From assembly GCA_001931875.2 (NCBI GenBank), contig MSJH02000660.1, positions 186,001 to 250,000 of the forward strand: a DNA stretch of 64,000 nt. Reading direction: 5' to 3'. The stretch comes from Byssochlamys sp. IMV 00236. Its lineage: Eukaryota; Ascomycota; Eurotiomycetes; Eurotiales; Thermoascaceae. A program made the position numbers and the translations under genes. Within the stretch, counting starts at the first letter, position 1; every line of letters starts with the position of its first letter. The notes under the pieces were generated by a model, which did no database searches, was not told the origin of the DNA, and saw nothing but the letters and a program-made list of their open reading frames with translations. Shown here one piece after another: positions 11,401 through 22,350 of the stretch.

Positions 11401-12236
11401 TGGCGATGGGCACGAGGCGAAGGGCTTCTGCTTCGCTTACGCTTCGAAGGAGGAGGGGAGCTCGGAGAGTCGTCCCTTCGTGAGGGTCTCCGGGGTGCTT
11501 TCTCTTCTAGCGGCCGTGACCGTCTGACTTCCCTAGAATCTGGCGCCGGAAAACGTCTCGACGTAGGGGAGACGTGACGAGAACCTGGTTGGCGTTCTTC
11601 TCTTGACACAGAATCGCGAGACGCCGGCGGTCTACGGTGAGCGACGGTATCGGGAGAAGGGTCACGGCGCCTTCGAGGCGGGTCGCGGTCAGAAAGGGCA
11701 CCACGACGAGATGGTGGCGGTGACCGTGTTCGTCGCTCTGACCGGTTCTCCCAGGGACGGCGATGTGGTTTGGGGTCACGGTGTCTGTCCCTTCCTCTTT
11801 CGCGAGCCGTATCTCGATCACGGTCTCTTTCTCGATCTTCGGGGTCTTTGGCGGCTCTCCACTGATCTCTCAACAGCGGACTCCTTCGGGACCCAGCCAT
11901 GTAATCTCCTCTAACTGCATCTGGCGAGCATGTGTCGTAGAAGGGCGAGGCGGAGGATGGAGAGTGTCCAGCAGAAGCCTCGAATGTCAAGTTGGAGCGT
12001 GCAGAATGACTTGAGGGCGAGTTTTGGTGGAGCCTCCTCTGTCTCTGGTCGGCGTGTCTGGCGTTCGCTGCTTTCTGTCGGCGGGCTAGCGTAGGCTGTG
12101 CGGAGGGCTGGTTTTTCCGGGGTGCACTGTGAGTACTAAGTAGAGCGTCAAGATAGTAACCAGCGAGTACAATGTTGGAGGGCTCGGGGTGATACGCACC
12201 TCTTCCGGTCCCGTCTAGGCATACGAGCTCACCCAT
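8438..12236 (-). CDS. CTK1: CTK1-like cyclin-dependent kinase (CDK12/13 family, CTD kinase alpha)
   Basis: Phosphorylates Ser2 of the RNA polymerase II C-terminal repeats during elongation, as the catalytic subunit of CTDK-I in the nucleus. Three exons: 10675-12236, 8693-10621 and 8438-8639. The first half is a long disordered tail rich in Arg-Ser, Arg-Asp, His and then Gly-Gln-Tyr. The kinase core carries GAGTYGKVFKA, the catalytic HRDIKAANIL, DFGLARFF and the T-loop plus WYRPPELLLG. The cyclin helix is PVTAVREIRLL. A short C-terminal tail (EKIEGDWHEFESKA) follows the kinase in exon 3. The start is uncertain: the frame is open with coding-like codon use up to an ATG at 12236 (1230 residues), but an in-frame ATG at 11900 (MAGSRRSPLL, 1118 residues) is a good alternative. 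The BUR1-type alternative is less likely because of the NHNVVSLLEVM-type core and the RS-rich tail. Confidence 0.92.
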
Positions 12237-14131
12237 CAAGGAGAGCGAAGAAAAAGAATAGATCTACTGGGGTCGAATGGGGGTTCTTCGTGTCGCTCCG
12301 GTGCCGTGCCGTTGCGCCCGAAGTATGGTAGGCATACCTCTCGCGTACAGGGCCAACCACGCCTTTTTGAGTTGCTTTTTCCTTGCGAGCAAGACGCATG
12401 TCCTCTTCTGCTGAGAGGAAAGGCTCTACGAATCTCGTTCGAATGAATGAATAGCAGGCAGGGCTAGAGGCCCCGCTGTGACGCTCACAAGTCCTCCGCG
12501 CCGGCTATACCCCGATAGTTCATGCCTCCACGAAGATCGGATCTCCATGTGCATTTGTTTCTGCCCATTTTGTCGTGCTCAAAGCTCACGGCGTCCTTTC
12601 CAGACCTTCCGTTGCTTCGTGAACCCCAGATTGACCGGTGTCTGGGGTCGCCTTAGATCGGCGTTCCGGTCGTTAACAGGAGTTCATGCTTCCATGTAAG
12701 CCAGCTCTTTCCCACATGCTTTCTGTATGCTCGGATAACCGTGGCGTATCTTTCATCGATGACACTCGCCTTCACCCGGCGCATGAAGCTATCTACGGAA
12801 CGCGACAAAAGAAAAAAGCGAGATCAGAACAGGAAGGAGAGAAGGGCCTAACCATGGTGTGTCGCTTGACAGCTTCGCTTGAAGGGAACTGCATCCACCA
12901 TTTCAACAAGTTCTGCCGCAGGCCTCGGTATGCCCATGCCATCCATAGATGGACGCCAGACCGATAAAAGGGCTCTGCTGCTCAAGGCGAATTGAATCAT
13001 TGCCGACGGAGATGGCTGCGCAGCTGTTCGACAACTCGTAATATGGAGGACTGCGAGACTATCTATCCCTGAAGTGGGATCTCAACGATAGTTAGGGGCA
13101 ACTAGTCCGACTGTGGGACCATGGAAGGTCCCGAGGTTGAGACGAGGTCATTAGGATCATAAAATCCTAGTTCACTCCCATAGCGAGCATAAACATGAGA
13201 GCGAAACGGCCAGAGGCTGCTGGACCGTTTGGACATCGCGAATGGAGCTGGAGATGATGCCCCAATTCCGAGTTGGTCGTGCTCCGTGCCAGCTGCGAAA
13301 TCATTGTACTGAAAATTTATCCCAGTGTATATCTTCTGAAATCCACTGTCACACATAGAGTAGGTTCATATGGCGAGCAGACAACGCTAAGATGCTCCCA
13401 ACTACCCCGACTGCTGCCAGCGGTCCGAACCATGACGGACAGCTACATACCCAGACACTGTACAAATCATCATCGCATTTGGGACCAGTAATAGTCCCTT
13501 AATATGCTGTTAGTAGCCCTTGATCCGGAACCCAATACCCACAAAGCTACCGTCTCCAACTGCGGTTGCGAGGAGCAGAGAGACGCCAGTGACCGGCTTA
13601 CCGGGGGAAACCGTTGGCTTCGTCACGACCTTGAAATCGCAGCGTGCATTCGTATAGCCTCATACTAGATACGAGGGCTGAAATGTTTCTGATGCGAGAT
13701 AGTTCCCTAGGGAGTTGTTTGAAGAGGGCAGACGTGAACCGCAAGAGCAAGACGTGTTGTGAGGTCTGAGTGTCAGGTTGAGTTGAGGTTTCGAGGTCGG
13801 TCTAAGCTTGGTGGTTGCGCCCGTAGACGCCGCTTGAGGCGCTCACCGCCGGCCTTATCGCGCACGTGATGGCATCATCGCCCGGTACGCATCGCGTTGG
13901 TCCTTTACTGTCTTGCAGAAGACACAGCTACTTCAGAGAAGCCCATCATTGTTGCAGGCAATTCTACAGTAATTCCCAATCATGTGAATATTAAATTGTG
14001 AAATTCAAGTCTATTTGTACATTTTCTCCTATGATTTTCAAGTTCTGGTTGCTTCATCAAAATGCTGGCACAACAAACTAAACTCCCCATAGAGTTAATC
14101 CCCAATTGATCCCTAGTTTATCGGGACTGAT
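12237..14131. other. Intergenic, no gene seen
   Basis: 1.9 kb between the 5' end of the CTK1-like gene and the 3' end of the next minus-strand gene. Short open frames such as 12478-12699, 12686-12967 and 13102-13356 do not splice into anything I recognise. It should contain the CTK1 promoter and 5' UTR and the downstream neighbour's 3' UTR. Confidence 0.45.
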
Positions 14132-15925
14132 CTATGCTGGAGTTATTCTCAAAAGATTCGCTCGGCCCTGTGTTTCTGCATTCTGCGGCTGCCTTTGCTC
14201 TTTTGCAGCCTGGGCCATTATCGGGTTCACATATCCCCAGAGGAACATATCCATGTATCTATCATGCATGCTGAGCCTCCGTCTGATCCCTTCCTTCAAG
14301 ATAAGCTCGTCTACCCTCTGCAGCCGAATTTTGCTTCCTGTCTTCCCATAGCCCTCAAATTGGAGCGCGCCGATCTCCTGGGGTGGCACTCCAAACATGG
14401 TCTTGTCTGCTTCGTGTGGCAATGGTCGGTATTTCCAGCGAACGTAAGCTTTGAGAGTCTCAAAATGGGTCTGCAGTGCAGTGCGTCTCAGCAGTTTCCA
14501 CAACAACGAGAAGCTGGGCTGTGCGAGAACCAAGCGCCTCATTCCGTCACGGCCGCCCCCAGAGAGCGGATCTGTGAAACGCATGTCAAGTTTCACGAAG
14601 AACAACGAGGCGAAGAACAAGTCAGCGTTCGACCAGAGGTTCGAGTTCTGAATGATACCGATACGACGAGCATTATCCGGAATATCCATCAGGAACCAGA
14701 GTTTCTTGATCGCCGGTATGCAATCCCTGGGCATACCGACTCCGTCTCTCTGCATCAGCCTCATTATATCCATCACGACACTCTCGCGCCAGAAGATCAT
14801 CAGTAGCCATCGCAAGGAAGGCACCTTACGACTCACGCCTAAACCTGCACGTGCCAAGTCTGGATGAGGGTTCCGTGCTGGGTCCTCGATGCACAAGTTC
14901 TGGTAGCAGCGGAAAGGAAAGATGTTAGCGGATTCTGGCGCTTTCGTGGTCGCCTGTGTCAGGACCATGGTAGTGAATCGCGTATCCATCAGGTTATGGA
15001 AGTCCCTGGAGATAGCATAGAGACTAATCAGCTCTTTCACACGAAGATGCTTGGCAAGGGTAAACGCCAGTTCAGGGTGCCTCATAATGGCGTTGAAGAT
15101 ATTGAAATCACTGTTGACAGTTCTGGCGTCTGATTCATGGCCCGTTTTCAGTTGAGGCGTGGGTCTAGGTCTGATAACTAGTGATGTTTGTCGTTCAGGT
15201 TGAGGTGTCTTGATCAAGCTGTTCGCCCCTGACGACCCAGACACCTGAAGGCCGTTTGACACTCGGTGCGTACCTCGTCGAATACGTCCCAGTCCTCCAT
15301 GTGGCCTCGATCGCAGGGTTTGTCGTGATCGAAGACTAGGACCTCCTCCACGAGCAACACTACCCCCGCCCTGCCTCTGGAGTTGAGACCTCAGAGCGGC
15401 CTGGAGGGTCCCAGCTGGCTGTGCAGTAACTGCAGGTGCCTGAGGAACAGCCCCATTGAATTGTGCAGGTGGAATGTGCGGTATGACGATGCCATCATTA
15501 GTGATCTGCACTATCGGCGGCGGCGGCGCTCGATTTCGTCGCCAGCCCGCCTGTTGCTGATTGTTGCGTAGTTCATCCATCATGACGATCTTGTCTGGTG
15601 CAATCCCAGCGAGGCGTTGCTGATGGATAAGGTAAGCTTGCAAAGCCGTTTGGTTCATGGCTGCTGGAGCAACTGGAGCCTGAGAGGTAGTGGAAGCTCT
15701 TGCACGAGTATCCGAAGTACGATATGCTTGGGCGGTTCCAGGTGAAAGAATACCCTTGTTTACATCTCTCGTGGAGGCCAGATTCGCGTTTGTCCGTTGC
15801 TCGGTTTCACGAACACTTTCCCCATGACCACCCATCGAAAGAAGGCTTAGAGCCTCAGCAGCTTCTATCTCCAATGCGGTTTTCCCCTCCATCATGTTAC
15901 TATTGTCCAACTGCTTTTCTGACAT
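14132..15925 (-). CDS. Conserved F-box-like protein of unknown function
   Basis: One uninterrupted coding exon of 597 residues starting MSEKQLDNSN. I chose the ATG at 15925 because it lies one base after a CTACAG acceptor. A GTGAGT donor about 85-90 bases upstream suggests an intron in the 5' UTR, and the open frame continuing upstream would read through that intron. The first 300 residues are low complexity (Gln, Ala, Pro, Arg, with a short poly-Pro run before PIVQITNDG). At about residues 295-340 there is an F-box-like helical block (HPELAFTLAKHLRVKEL then LYAISRDFHNLMD). The C-terminal half is a well-ordered, aromatic-rich region with WLLMIFW, LWFLMDIPDNARR and FFASLFFVKLDMRF. If the F-box is real, it may be an SCF substrate adaptor. 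I do not recognise a named homologue. Confidence 0.8.
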   Translation of the reverse strand: MSEKQLDNSNMMEGKTALEIEAAEALSLLSMGGHGESVRETEQRTNANLASTRDVNKGILSPGTAQAYRTSDTRARASTTSQAPVAPAAMNQTALQAYLIHQQRLAGIAPDKIVMMDELRNNQQQAGWRRNRAPPPPIVQITNDGIVIPHIPPAQFNGAVPQAPAVTAQPAGTLQAALRSQLQRQGGGSVARGGGPSLRSRQTLRSRPHGGLGRIRRGTHRVSNGLQVSGSSGANSLIKTPQPERQTSLVIRPRPTPQLKTGHESDARTVNSDFNIFNAIMRHPELAFTLAKHLRVKELISLYAISRDFHNLMDTRFTTMVLTQATTKAPESANIFPFRCYQNLCIEDPARNPHPDLARAGLGVSRKVPSLRWLLMIFWRESVVMDIMRLMQRDGVGMPRDCIPAIKKLWFLMDIPDNARRIGIIQNSNLWSNADLFFASLFFVKLDMRFTDPLSGGGRDGMRRLVLAQPSFSLLWKLLRRTALQTHFETLKAYVRWKYRPLPHEADKTMFGVPPQEIGALQFEGYGKTGSKIRLQRVDELILKEGIRRRLSMHDRYMDMFLWGYVNPIMAQAAKEQRQPQNAETQGRANLLRITPA

Positions 15926-17579
15926 GCTGTAGACTCCTCCGTCAGTATAACAAAGCAAAGTATAAGCTTTATATGGACTTGAACCAACATCCTGAGATAG
16001 CAATACAAGGGAACTCACATTCACTCAGATTTCACGTGCTCCAGAAGTGGTGAAAGAACGTAGCTCTTCAACTTAAATTTTGTTGTATGTGAGTCAGTAG
16101 CAGGCTACTCGCAAGATGGATGCTGTGGAAATATCAACGATTCCACAGGAGACAGAGATAATAGTGATGTCGCATAAAAGTCCAGCAGGCCTTTCTATTG
16201 AATAAATCCAATAGCCCTCGTCTTGAAAGTAGAAAGGAATGCACTATCAAGATGATCCTAGTTGTCCAGTATCTCAAGATGCAGAAACAGCAGCAAAGAG
16301 GCAAGACTGTTAGAATCCACAGCATGTAAAGCATCTGTTTGTTTCTGTGGACTTTTTGCTTTCAGTGAAGCGGGTTTTGCAGGTATCACGATGTTTATTC
16401 ACTGCCAGGCAACAGACATGACAATAGTAACTAAGGGACCCGCCGCCTATCTGCGATTCCTTTCTCAGTACCACTGGTATAATGTGAATTTCCGGCTTAT
16501 GGAGTAACACTAGACGCGGTATGCTGATGTGTTGATCAAAGAGAGTTACTGGGTAGACTGGCAAGTCCCCATAATAGTATCAATAGGTAGTGGGATCAGG
16601 GCATGCACCTGGAGATCGAATCTGCCTGGACATGGACATAGTCACCATAACCCCCTTTCCCATAGATTATTAAAGGGAGACTAGAAAGTTTAGTTAATGT
16701 AGTAAGTGATCGAAACTACAGAGACAATATATTCTATGCCACTTGCCTCGGAGTAGACTCTTTCCCTGGGTCCTGTAAACCTGGAAGGAATCTATGGTTG
16801 AACGTCCAGGAAATAAAATGAATTTAAGAATAGACTATTATTGGCTCAAGTAAGTTTTGGGGAAAGAAGGACCTTCATGTGTCTGTAGCTTAAGCATAAT
16901 GCATATCATATAGTGCTCGTCACTATTGTAATATGACCGGCTGGTCCCCCGCCCCGTCTATAATGCTCGAATCATGCTCTCTATTGCACAGTACATACCA
17001 GAAGCGACCAGAAGAAGCGGCGTATGTCTTTCTCGGCATGCCTTTACTCTGATGGAGACCTCCCTGTCTCTCGTACACCCAGTAAAGCCAATACCAACGC
17101 AGCTCAACTGTCATAGTCACATAGCTAAACTAGAATAATCCGATAGCTCATAACGGCGACAATGATCCCTGCATGACACATCTTAGATCTAGCCATCAGT
17201 CTATGTATAGCCAAGTATAGCCAGACGGAAAGATACACCGAAGATAGCGTAAAAGACAATCCATGCACGTACCTTTTCCACTTTTCTTTATTCAACCTGA
17301 CCAACATTAAGCATGGATTCGGCGCACCGTTGGCTTAACATGTATAACAGAATCTGACGAGTACTTTACTCAAATCCTTTGTCCTGGTTATGTCACACAA
17401 TGCGTCCTTTGCTAATCGTGGTGGTTGGATGTACGGGTGGCATGGACTTCGGTGGTATTTATAGACTCTGTTCCTCGAGAGAGAAGAAAAGTATCTCTCA
17501 CCTCTTAAGAGTATAATCCTCAGAAATTACCCAGGGATCATTATAGCTGACATTATATTGAACTTGAAAACACGCAAAC
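15926..17579. other. Intergenic between divergent genes, no gene seen
   Basis: 1.65 kb upstream of both the F-box-like gene and the secreted repeat protein gene. It includes a probable 5' UTR intron of the F-box-like gene near 15927-16010. A TATTTATAG string about 120 bp before the ATG of the repeat-protein gene (near 17456-17464) is a plausible TATA element. Short open frames show no protein-like pattern. Confidence 0.45.
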
Positions 17580-18821
17580 ATGGGTGTAAACGCTGTTGTC
17601 TTCGCGGCTCTAGCTGCTGGGCTTGTTGCCGGTTATGCCCATCCGGCAATGCTCCAACGTACGTTCGCAATTAGAATATCGATATACCTGGCTTTTCTGA
17701 CACAATCTTCTACTCCTGCTAGATCAAAAGCGTGGCAGCGAGGTCTCTTCTTTGTGGTCTATCACTCAGTCAGCTCCCTCAAGCCCGGCGGTAGACAGGG
17801 TGACGACTCGTGCCCCTCAATCATTTTCTACTGGTGGTAAGCAAGTCACGAACCTAGACATGATAGCAACAATATCACGATATTATTTTTGTCGAGCAAT
17901 ATGAAATTTCGAATAGGTTGCGCTGACATCTTAGTTTCTACAGTTCGAAGTCTCGAAATTCTCCCAACAATTCCAGTCCCTACTCCATCTCCCCAAAGCT
18001 CGAATGTCCACCCGGACAAGGAAAATGCTCAAGCAGATGCAGAAAACTTTTCAGAACTATCGCCCCTGCCAACATTGACCTCTTCCCCGGGGAAGAGGAG
18101 CGGTGATGATAAGCCACACCTGATAGTACCACCAGGTGCAACCATATACACGATCTTCCCACCCACTGCAATGCCAAAGGATAAGCGAAATGAAAATGGA
18201 GAATATATCGTTCCTCTACCAACATTGACTGTTCCCCTGCCCCTGGAGAAGAGGAGTGGTGACGATGAGCCACACCTGATAGTACCACCAGGTGCAACCA
18301 TGTACACGAGCTTGCCACCTATTATATTCCAAACATGCGTCACCACCTACACCATCTTGCCCACTCCGCTGCCAGAGCACAAGCGCAGTGGAAATGGAGA
18401 ACACATATTGCCTCTGCCAACATTGACCATTTCCCAGGAAGAGAGGAACGATAACGATGGGCCAGGTCCAAGATGTATACTGGTCCTGCCAACCGTTGCA
18501 CTAGCAGAAGAGAAGACAAAACAAGATGAGACAGGAATTGCCCCAACTGCACCCCCGTGTCCCAATCCATGGATTCCAAGCTGTAATGCCACGCCGCCAG
18601 AAGGCAAGAAAAACAACCGGGAAAGAGAGAGAGAACTGGAGAAGACCGTTCTGTCACCAGGTCTGACCTCGCTCATACCGAAAGATCCATTGCCGAGACC
18701 AACTCCGCGTCCTTCTCTAGGTTTTGGTGACTCACAGAAGAGAAGTGATCAGAAAAGGCAGCCAGACCTGCCTGCCAAATTTCTGACTGTCACTGTCGGG
18801 ATCGGAGGAAACTTGATATGA
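17580..18821 (+). CDS. Secreted repeat protein with Kex2 sites (KEP-type precursor)
   Basis: Three exons, 17580-17658, 17723-17836 and 17944-18821, join in phase to 356 residues. Residues 1-20 are a signal peptide (MGVNAVVFAALAAGLVAGYA). A Lys-Arg pair follows at 29-30, then further pairs at 115-116, 145-146, 167-168, 211-212, 330-331 and 335-336, which are typical Kex2 sites. Between them two repeat types alternate: type A (SGDDxPHLIVPPGATxYT, starting at 117 and 169) and type B (GEYIVPLPTLT-like, starting near 150 and 216). PLPTLT also occurs at 105-110. Such signal peptide plus Kex2-bounded repeats is the layout of fungal KEP proteins, which include precursors of cyclic peptides such as ustiloxin, and also repellents. 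No UstY-like modifying gene is seen nearby, so a non-cyclised secreted peptide or wall protein is equally possible. Function is inferred only. Confidence 0.8.
18092..18308 (+). repeat. Two 61-bp near-identical direct repeats inside the secreted repeat protein gene
   Basis: Copy 1 at 18092-18152 and copy 2 at 18248-18308, offset 156 bp, differ at only about four positions. They encode the type A unit. A shorter word, CCAACATTGAC, recurs at 18069, 18219 and 18417 and encodes the type B unit. The A-B-A-B order points to duplication of a roughly 156-bp unit. Confidence 0.9.
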
Positions 18822-19643
18822 AATTACTGTCGAGTTGTCGAGTGTCTTTCCTTTTCGGGAATCTGATATAGCCAATGGTTTATATCGTGAGATTCCAGTT
18901 CTGGGTTCGAACTTTCTTTCTAAGGCAAGGCCTCGCGTCCTCCATACAGAGAGAAGAAATGCGTTCCTTTCACTTTGAGAATTAGTTACTTCACTTAAGC
19001 AGTGAACTTGTTGAGTTTAGTCCGCAAATCTACATTTTGGCTGAAACTCGAGCTGTGGGATACTTCCTGCCACTACGCTTATTTCATATCTCAATGTTGG
19101 GACGAAGAGCGTGTCAAAGATATATGATAATCTCTATTCTATACGTAAAGTACAATGCAGAGTTATTATAGAACGCGAGTCCCGGAAGGCAGATGATGCC
19201 AATATCAGCATAATCTAGGAATTTCCAACCGAATCTAGATTATAAGTGTTGAAGAGCACCATCAACCGCGATTTTCTTCATACAAACCGGAATAACAGCG
19301 GTCTTCATGATGGAATGAATCCCTATCCGTTTAAGTTGCCAACAACGCCAAGAACAAAAGTTTCCATAAATACATCATCAAAGGTGTTGAGATCCTTTCG
19401 TCAGACCATGGAGAATCAAGAAATGAAAAGAAGCCAATGTAACATGATAATCAGACCGAGAGAAGTTTGAATACCAGCGAAATGAATGGTAATTAGTTGC
19501 CTGCCGAGGTTGAATGAACCATAACCCGGCATACCTGTTGAAAGGCCGCCACCATAACTCCGCTAAATAGTGAGATCGACAGAACGTAACTTGATATACA
19601 GTTCAATGTTAAATTTCGTGAGAACGCGGAAAATCTGCCGAGT
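18822..19643. other. Intergenic between convergent 3' ends, no gene seen
   Basis: 822 bp, AT-rich, between the stop of the secreted repeat protein and the stop of GTP cyclohydrolase I. The only open frame of note (19246-19470, 74 codons) has no recognisable features. Confidence 0.5.
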
Positions 19644-20805
19644 TCATTTGCGGTTCAAGAGGGTCAAGAATTCCTCTCGAGTTTTCGCACTGGACCGCAT
19701 GCATCCGAGCATACAACTCGTGGTGGTTGTACTGCTCGTCTTTTGAACGCCGCGCATAACCATGCAGAGGTGAGATGACTCCATGACCACGCCCACACCT
19801 CGGGGCTTCAGTACCTCTGAGATTGCTAGTGCGACTTGTTTAGTGAGACGCTCCTGGACTTGTAGTCGCCGGGAAAACATTTCAGCCAGACGAGCAAGCT
19901 TTGAAAGACCAAGGACGCGACGGTCAGGGATATAGCCAATATGCATCTATGAAAACCATGTGTTAGAGTAGTGGTAGGCGTAGTATCAGGTTAGCGCAAC
20001 TGTACCTTTCCTGTGAAGGGAACCATATGATGTTCGCATAGCGAGAAGACCTCGATATCTTTCACAATGACCAACTCGTCGTGGTCTTCGTGAAAGACTG
20101 CTCCATTTACAAGGTCCCTGACATTTTCTTCGTAGCCCTTAGTGAAGAAAAGAAGAGCTTTGGCATATCTCTCCGGAGTCTCCCTAAGACCTTCTCTGTC
20201 CGGGTCCTCGCCGATGCATTCGAAGATCGTCTTCACTGCCCCTGCCAATTTCTGAATTCTTTCTTCGGTTTGTTCCGGGGTCGACTCCAGTCTGGCCCTG
20301 GTGCCAGGACCTGACAGACTCTTAGCCAATATACACAGTTTTGCCTGGGGAGCACTACTCACAAGGCCAGCTCAACCCGTCGAAGTCAATCGGAGGGTTA
20401 AGGGTATATGGACTGGCAGGCCGACTGATAGTCGGAGTCAATGGTGCTGCCTCGTCTCTGGGATCTCGAGCGGGGTCACGAAGGGTGGGTCTGAAGCTGA
20501 TTCAGTATGGATGTTTGCGCAAGATCTCATGTGATATACCTTGTAGGCTCCAGGGAGTGCGAGGCAGCTCCTGTGTCCGCATTGGAGGCACTGTTGCTGT
20601 TGGACATGCTTTCCGTCGACGATGAGTCAAATTCGGCGGGAACGCGAGGATGGAAAGAGGAACGGATGGAAGAGTTGAGGTTCTCCCGCTCACGAGAATC
20701 GCGAGTCGCCGTAGAGCCGCTCAATGGAGAGCTACCGTTAATCAGATATGAGGGGAGAGCGGACTTGGGTTTCGGACCCAAGGGAGGAGGAGAACCAGAG
20801 CCCAT
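19644..20805 (-). CDS. FOL2: GTP cyclohydrolase I
   Basis: Converts GTP to dihydroneopterin triphosphate, the first step of folate and tetrahydrobiopterin synthesis. Four exons (20540-20805, 20363-20490, 20006-20310, 19644-19946) give 333 residues. The first 110 or so residues are a Ser/Pro-rich leader starting [10 protein letters not shown], as in other filamentous fungi. The catalytic domain begins near [20 protein letters not shown]. It contains [13 protein letters not shown], with the zinc Cys and the His, [34 protein letters not shown] and SCMLGCMR, with the second zinc Cys. It ends [10 protein letters not shown]. All splice sites are canonical and the frame is intact, so the call is secure. 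The leader may regulate the enzyme, but this is inference. Confidence 0.96.
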
Positions 20806-21762
20806 TTCTTGCCTTCCAGAACGGTTACTAGCAAGCCCTCAGGTTATGTTATTCTGTGGCGGATGAGGATCAGAGAGAGGCAGAGAAGTTCAGGGACCTC
20901 TAAGCAGTCAATGCATAATTGGGAGGAGAAAGATCAAAGAAATTGTTCCATGTAGTGGGTAGGTAAGTCAGTAAATGGAAAATCGCGGAGGGTTCCAAGC
21001 GGGGAGCTGATAATAGTTTTCTTATCCCGCAATCCTCTCCGTCTGATCTCATCCACTAAACTATTCTGGGAAGCCCGAGGCCACCTGACCCAATCGCATC
21101 TCCGATCGGCGACCGACAGCGCCGTCCCTGACAGAAACGGCGATCGCTCAGTAAAGACAATACTTATGCTGATACAATCGATCTTCTTATCGTGACACTG
21201 ATACCAACGGTATTCTGTATGCTACCAACCACGTCTTCATGGCAATTAGCAGGTCGTCCTTTGATCTGTTCAATAGCTGCGGAAGCAAGCTCTACACTCT
21301 AAGGGTTCAATGACGCTTATTATCCATATACTGAGCCCCTTCATATCTATTGTTAACCCATAAGAATGAGACGCTCTCTGAGACCACGATTGCTACTTAC
21401 TCGTATCCAAAAAGGAAAATTCGGATCGAACAGGATAAGCCATGGTTATACTGGAAAGAGAGTCAAAGGGGAAGTACGCTGACCACTCCATGCCTGCCTT
21501 GTTTAGCAACTATGATCATCTTTGCATATGACAAGAAGTGAGCAGCCCTAGACCACTGGCGCGCCTTCTTGTTATATCAATTTCTGAGAAACTAGACTGC
21601 TGTTCTTTCAATATACAGACCACAGTAGCACTACTGGCTGCTTTATTTCTCATACAGAACACAATTACTTTTAAACAATTGTCGATATTCTTCGAGATTG
21701 CACTTCAGTACGGAAGCGTGGATGGTTCTGAATCACAAGTCGACCAACATCACCTGAGCGAT
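20806..21762. promoter_or_regulatory. Divergent upstream region of GTP cyclohydrolase I and a secreted protein gene
   Basis: 957 bp between divergent start codons. The frame of the secreted protein stays open upstream to 21538, but that part lacks a signal peptide and looks non-coding. No other gene seen. Confidence 0.45.
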
Positions 21763-22350
21763 ATGAAGTTCCCACTCCTCCTCGCTGGTCTCATTACAGC
21801 GTTTTCAGCGCCCAGAAACGCACATACAGCTGCTATACTCACACCCCCGAAAGCCTCATCGACAATCGAGGTCCTATACCCGCGTGCCGTTTCACTGTTC
21901 TACGTCTCGAGCGGCGACATTCAGTATAATTCCAGCTACGGCCTCATCTACAAGGGAACCGGTTCCATGTCCGACTCAGATGTCACGACTCTCGTGACAT
22001 TCGACGTCCCTGAAAGCTGGGCTGGCAAGAGTTGCAGGTTATACTTTGACCTAGCACCGGAAGACGTCCTTTCTGGTTCCAATACTGCGGACGTGTTCAC
22101 GTCCTTGACCATCGTTGAACAATCTTCATCCAACTGGTCCCCCGGTAACCAAAGAAATGAATACCTTGGTAGATTCACGGTTGATAGGTCGCGTAAGGGG
22201 AAATGGATTGATACAGACGATGGAGATACTCCTCGGTTCAAGTGCCCTGCGAATGAGGCCATAGCTTGGGAACTTGTGGGTGTTAGTGACCGTGTCAAGA
22301 TCCGCTGGGCGGCGAAGTCAGGGAATGGTCCTAGAATCGAGATGGTCTAA
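21763..22350 (+). CDS. Small secreted protein, But2 C-terminal domain-like
   Basis: A single exon of 195 residues. The start at 21763 is chosen because it gives a clear signal peptide (MKFPLLLAGLITAFSAP, cleavage probably before or near HTAAIL); the longer upstream frame would bury it. The mature part contains VTTLVTFDVPESWAGKSCRL, a pattern seen in the beta-sandwich But2 C-terminal family of secreted fungal proteins, followed by FDLAPEDVL and a C-terminal RVKIRWAAKSGNG strand. Two NSS motifs (NSSYG, SSSNWS nearby) could be glycosylated. Cysteines are few (two in the mature part), so it is not a typical cysteine-rich effector. Its role is unknown. The family assignment is from motif memory and only moderately sure. 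Confidence 0.7.
   Translation: MKFPLLLAGLITAFSAPRNAHTAAILTPPKASSTIEVLYPRAVSLFYVSSGDIQYNSSYGLIYKGTGSMSDSDVTTLVTFDVPESWAGKSCRLYFDLAPEDVLSGSNTADVFTSLTIVEQSSSNWSPGNQRNEYLGRFTVDRSRKGKWIDTDDGDTPRFKCPANEAIAWELVGVSDRVKIRWAAKSGNGPRIEMV

Noticed and set aside
13102..13356. 84-codon minus-strand frame
   Set aside because: No motif, no splice partners, ordinary intergenic composition.
16134..17307. Possible UstY-like or other modifying gene next to the Kex2-repeat gene
   Set aside because: I read both strands for an HxxHCxxxLR-type motif and for joined exons and found none.
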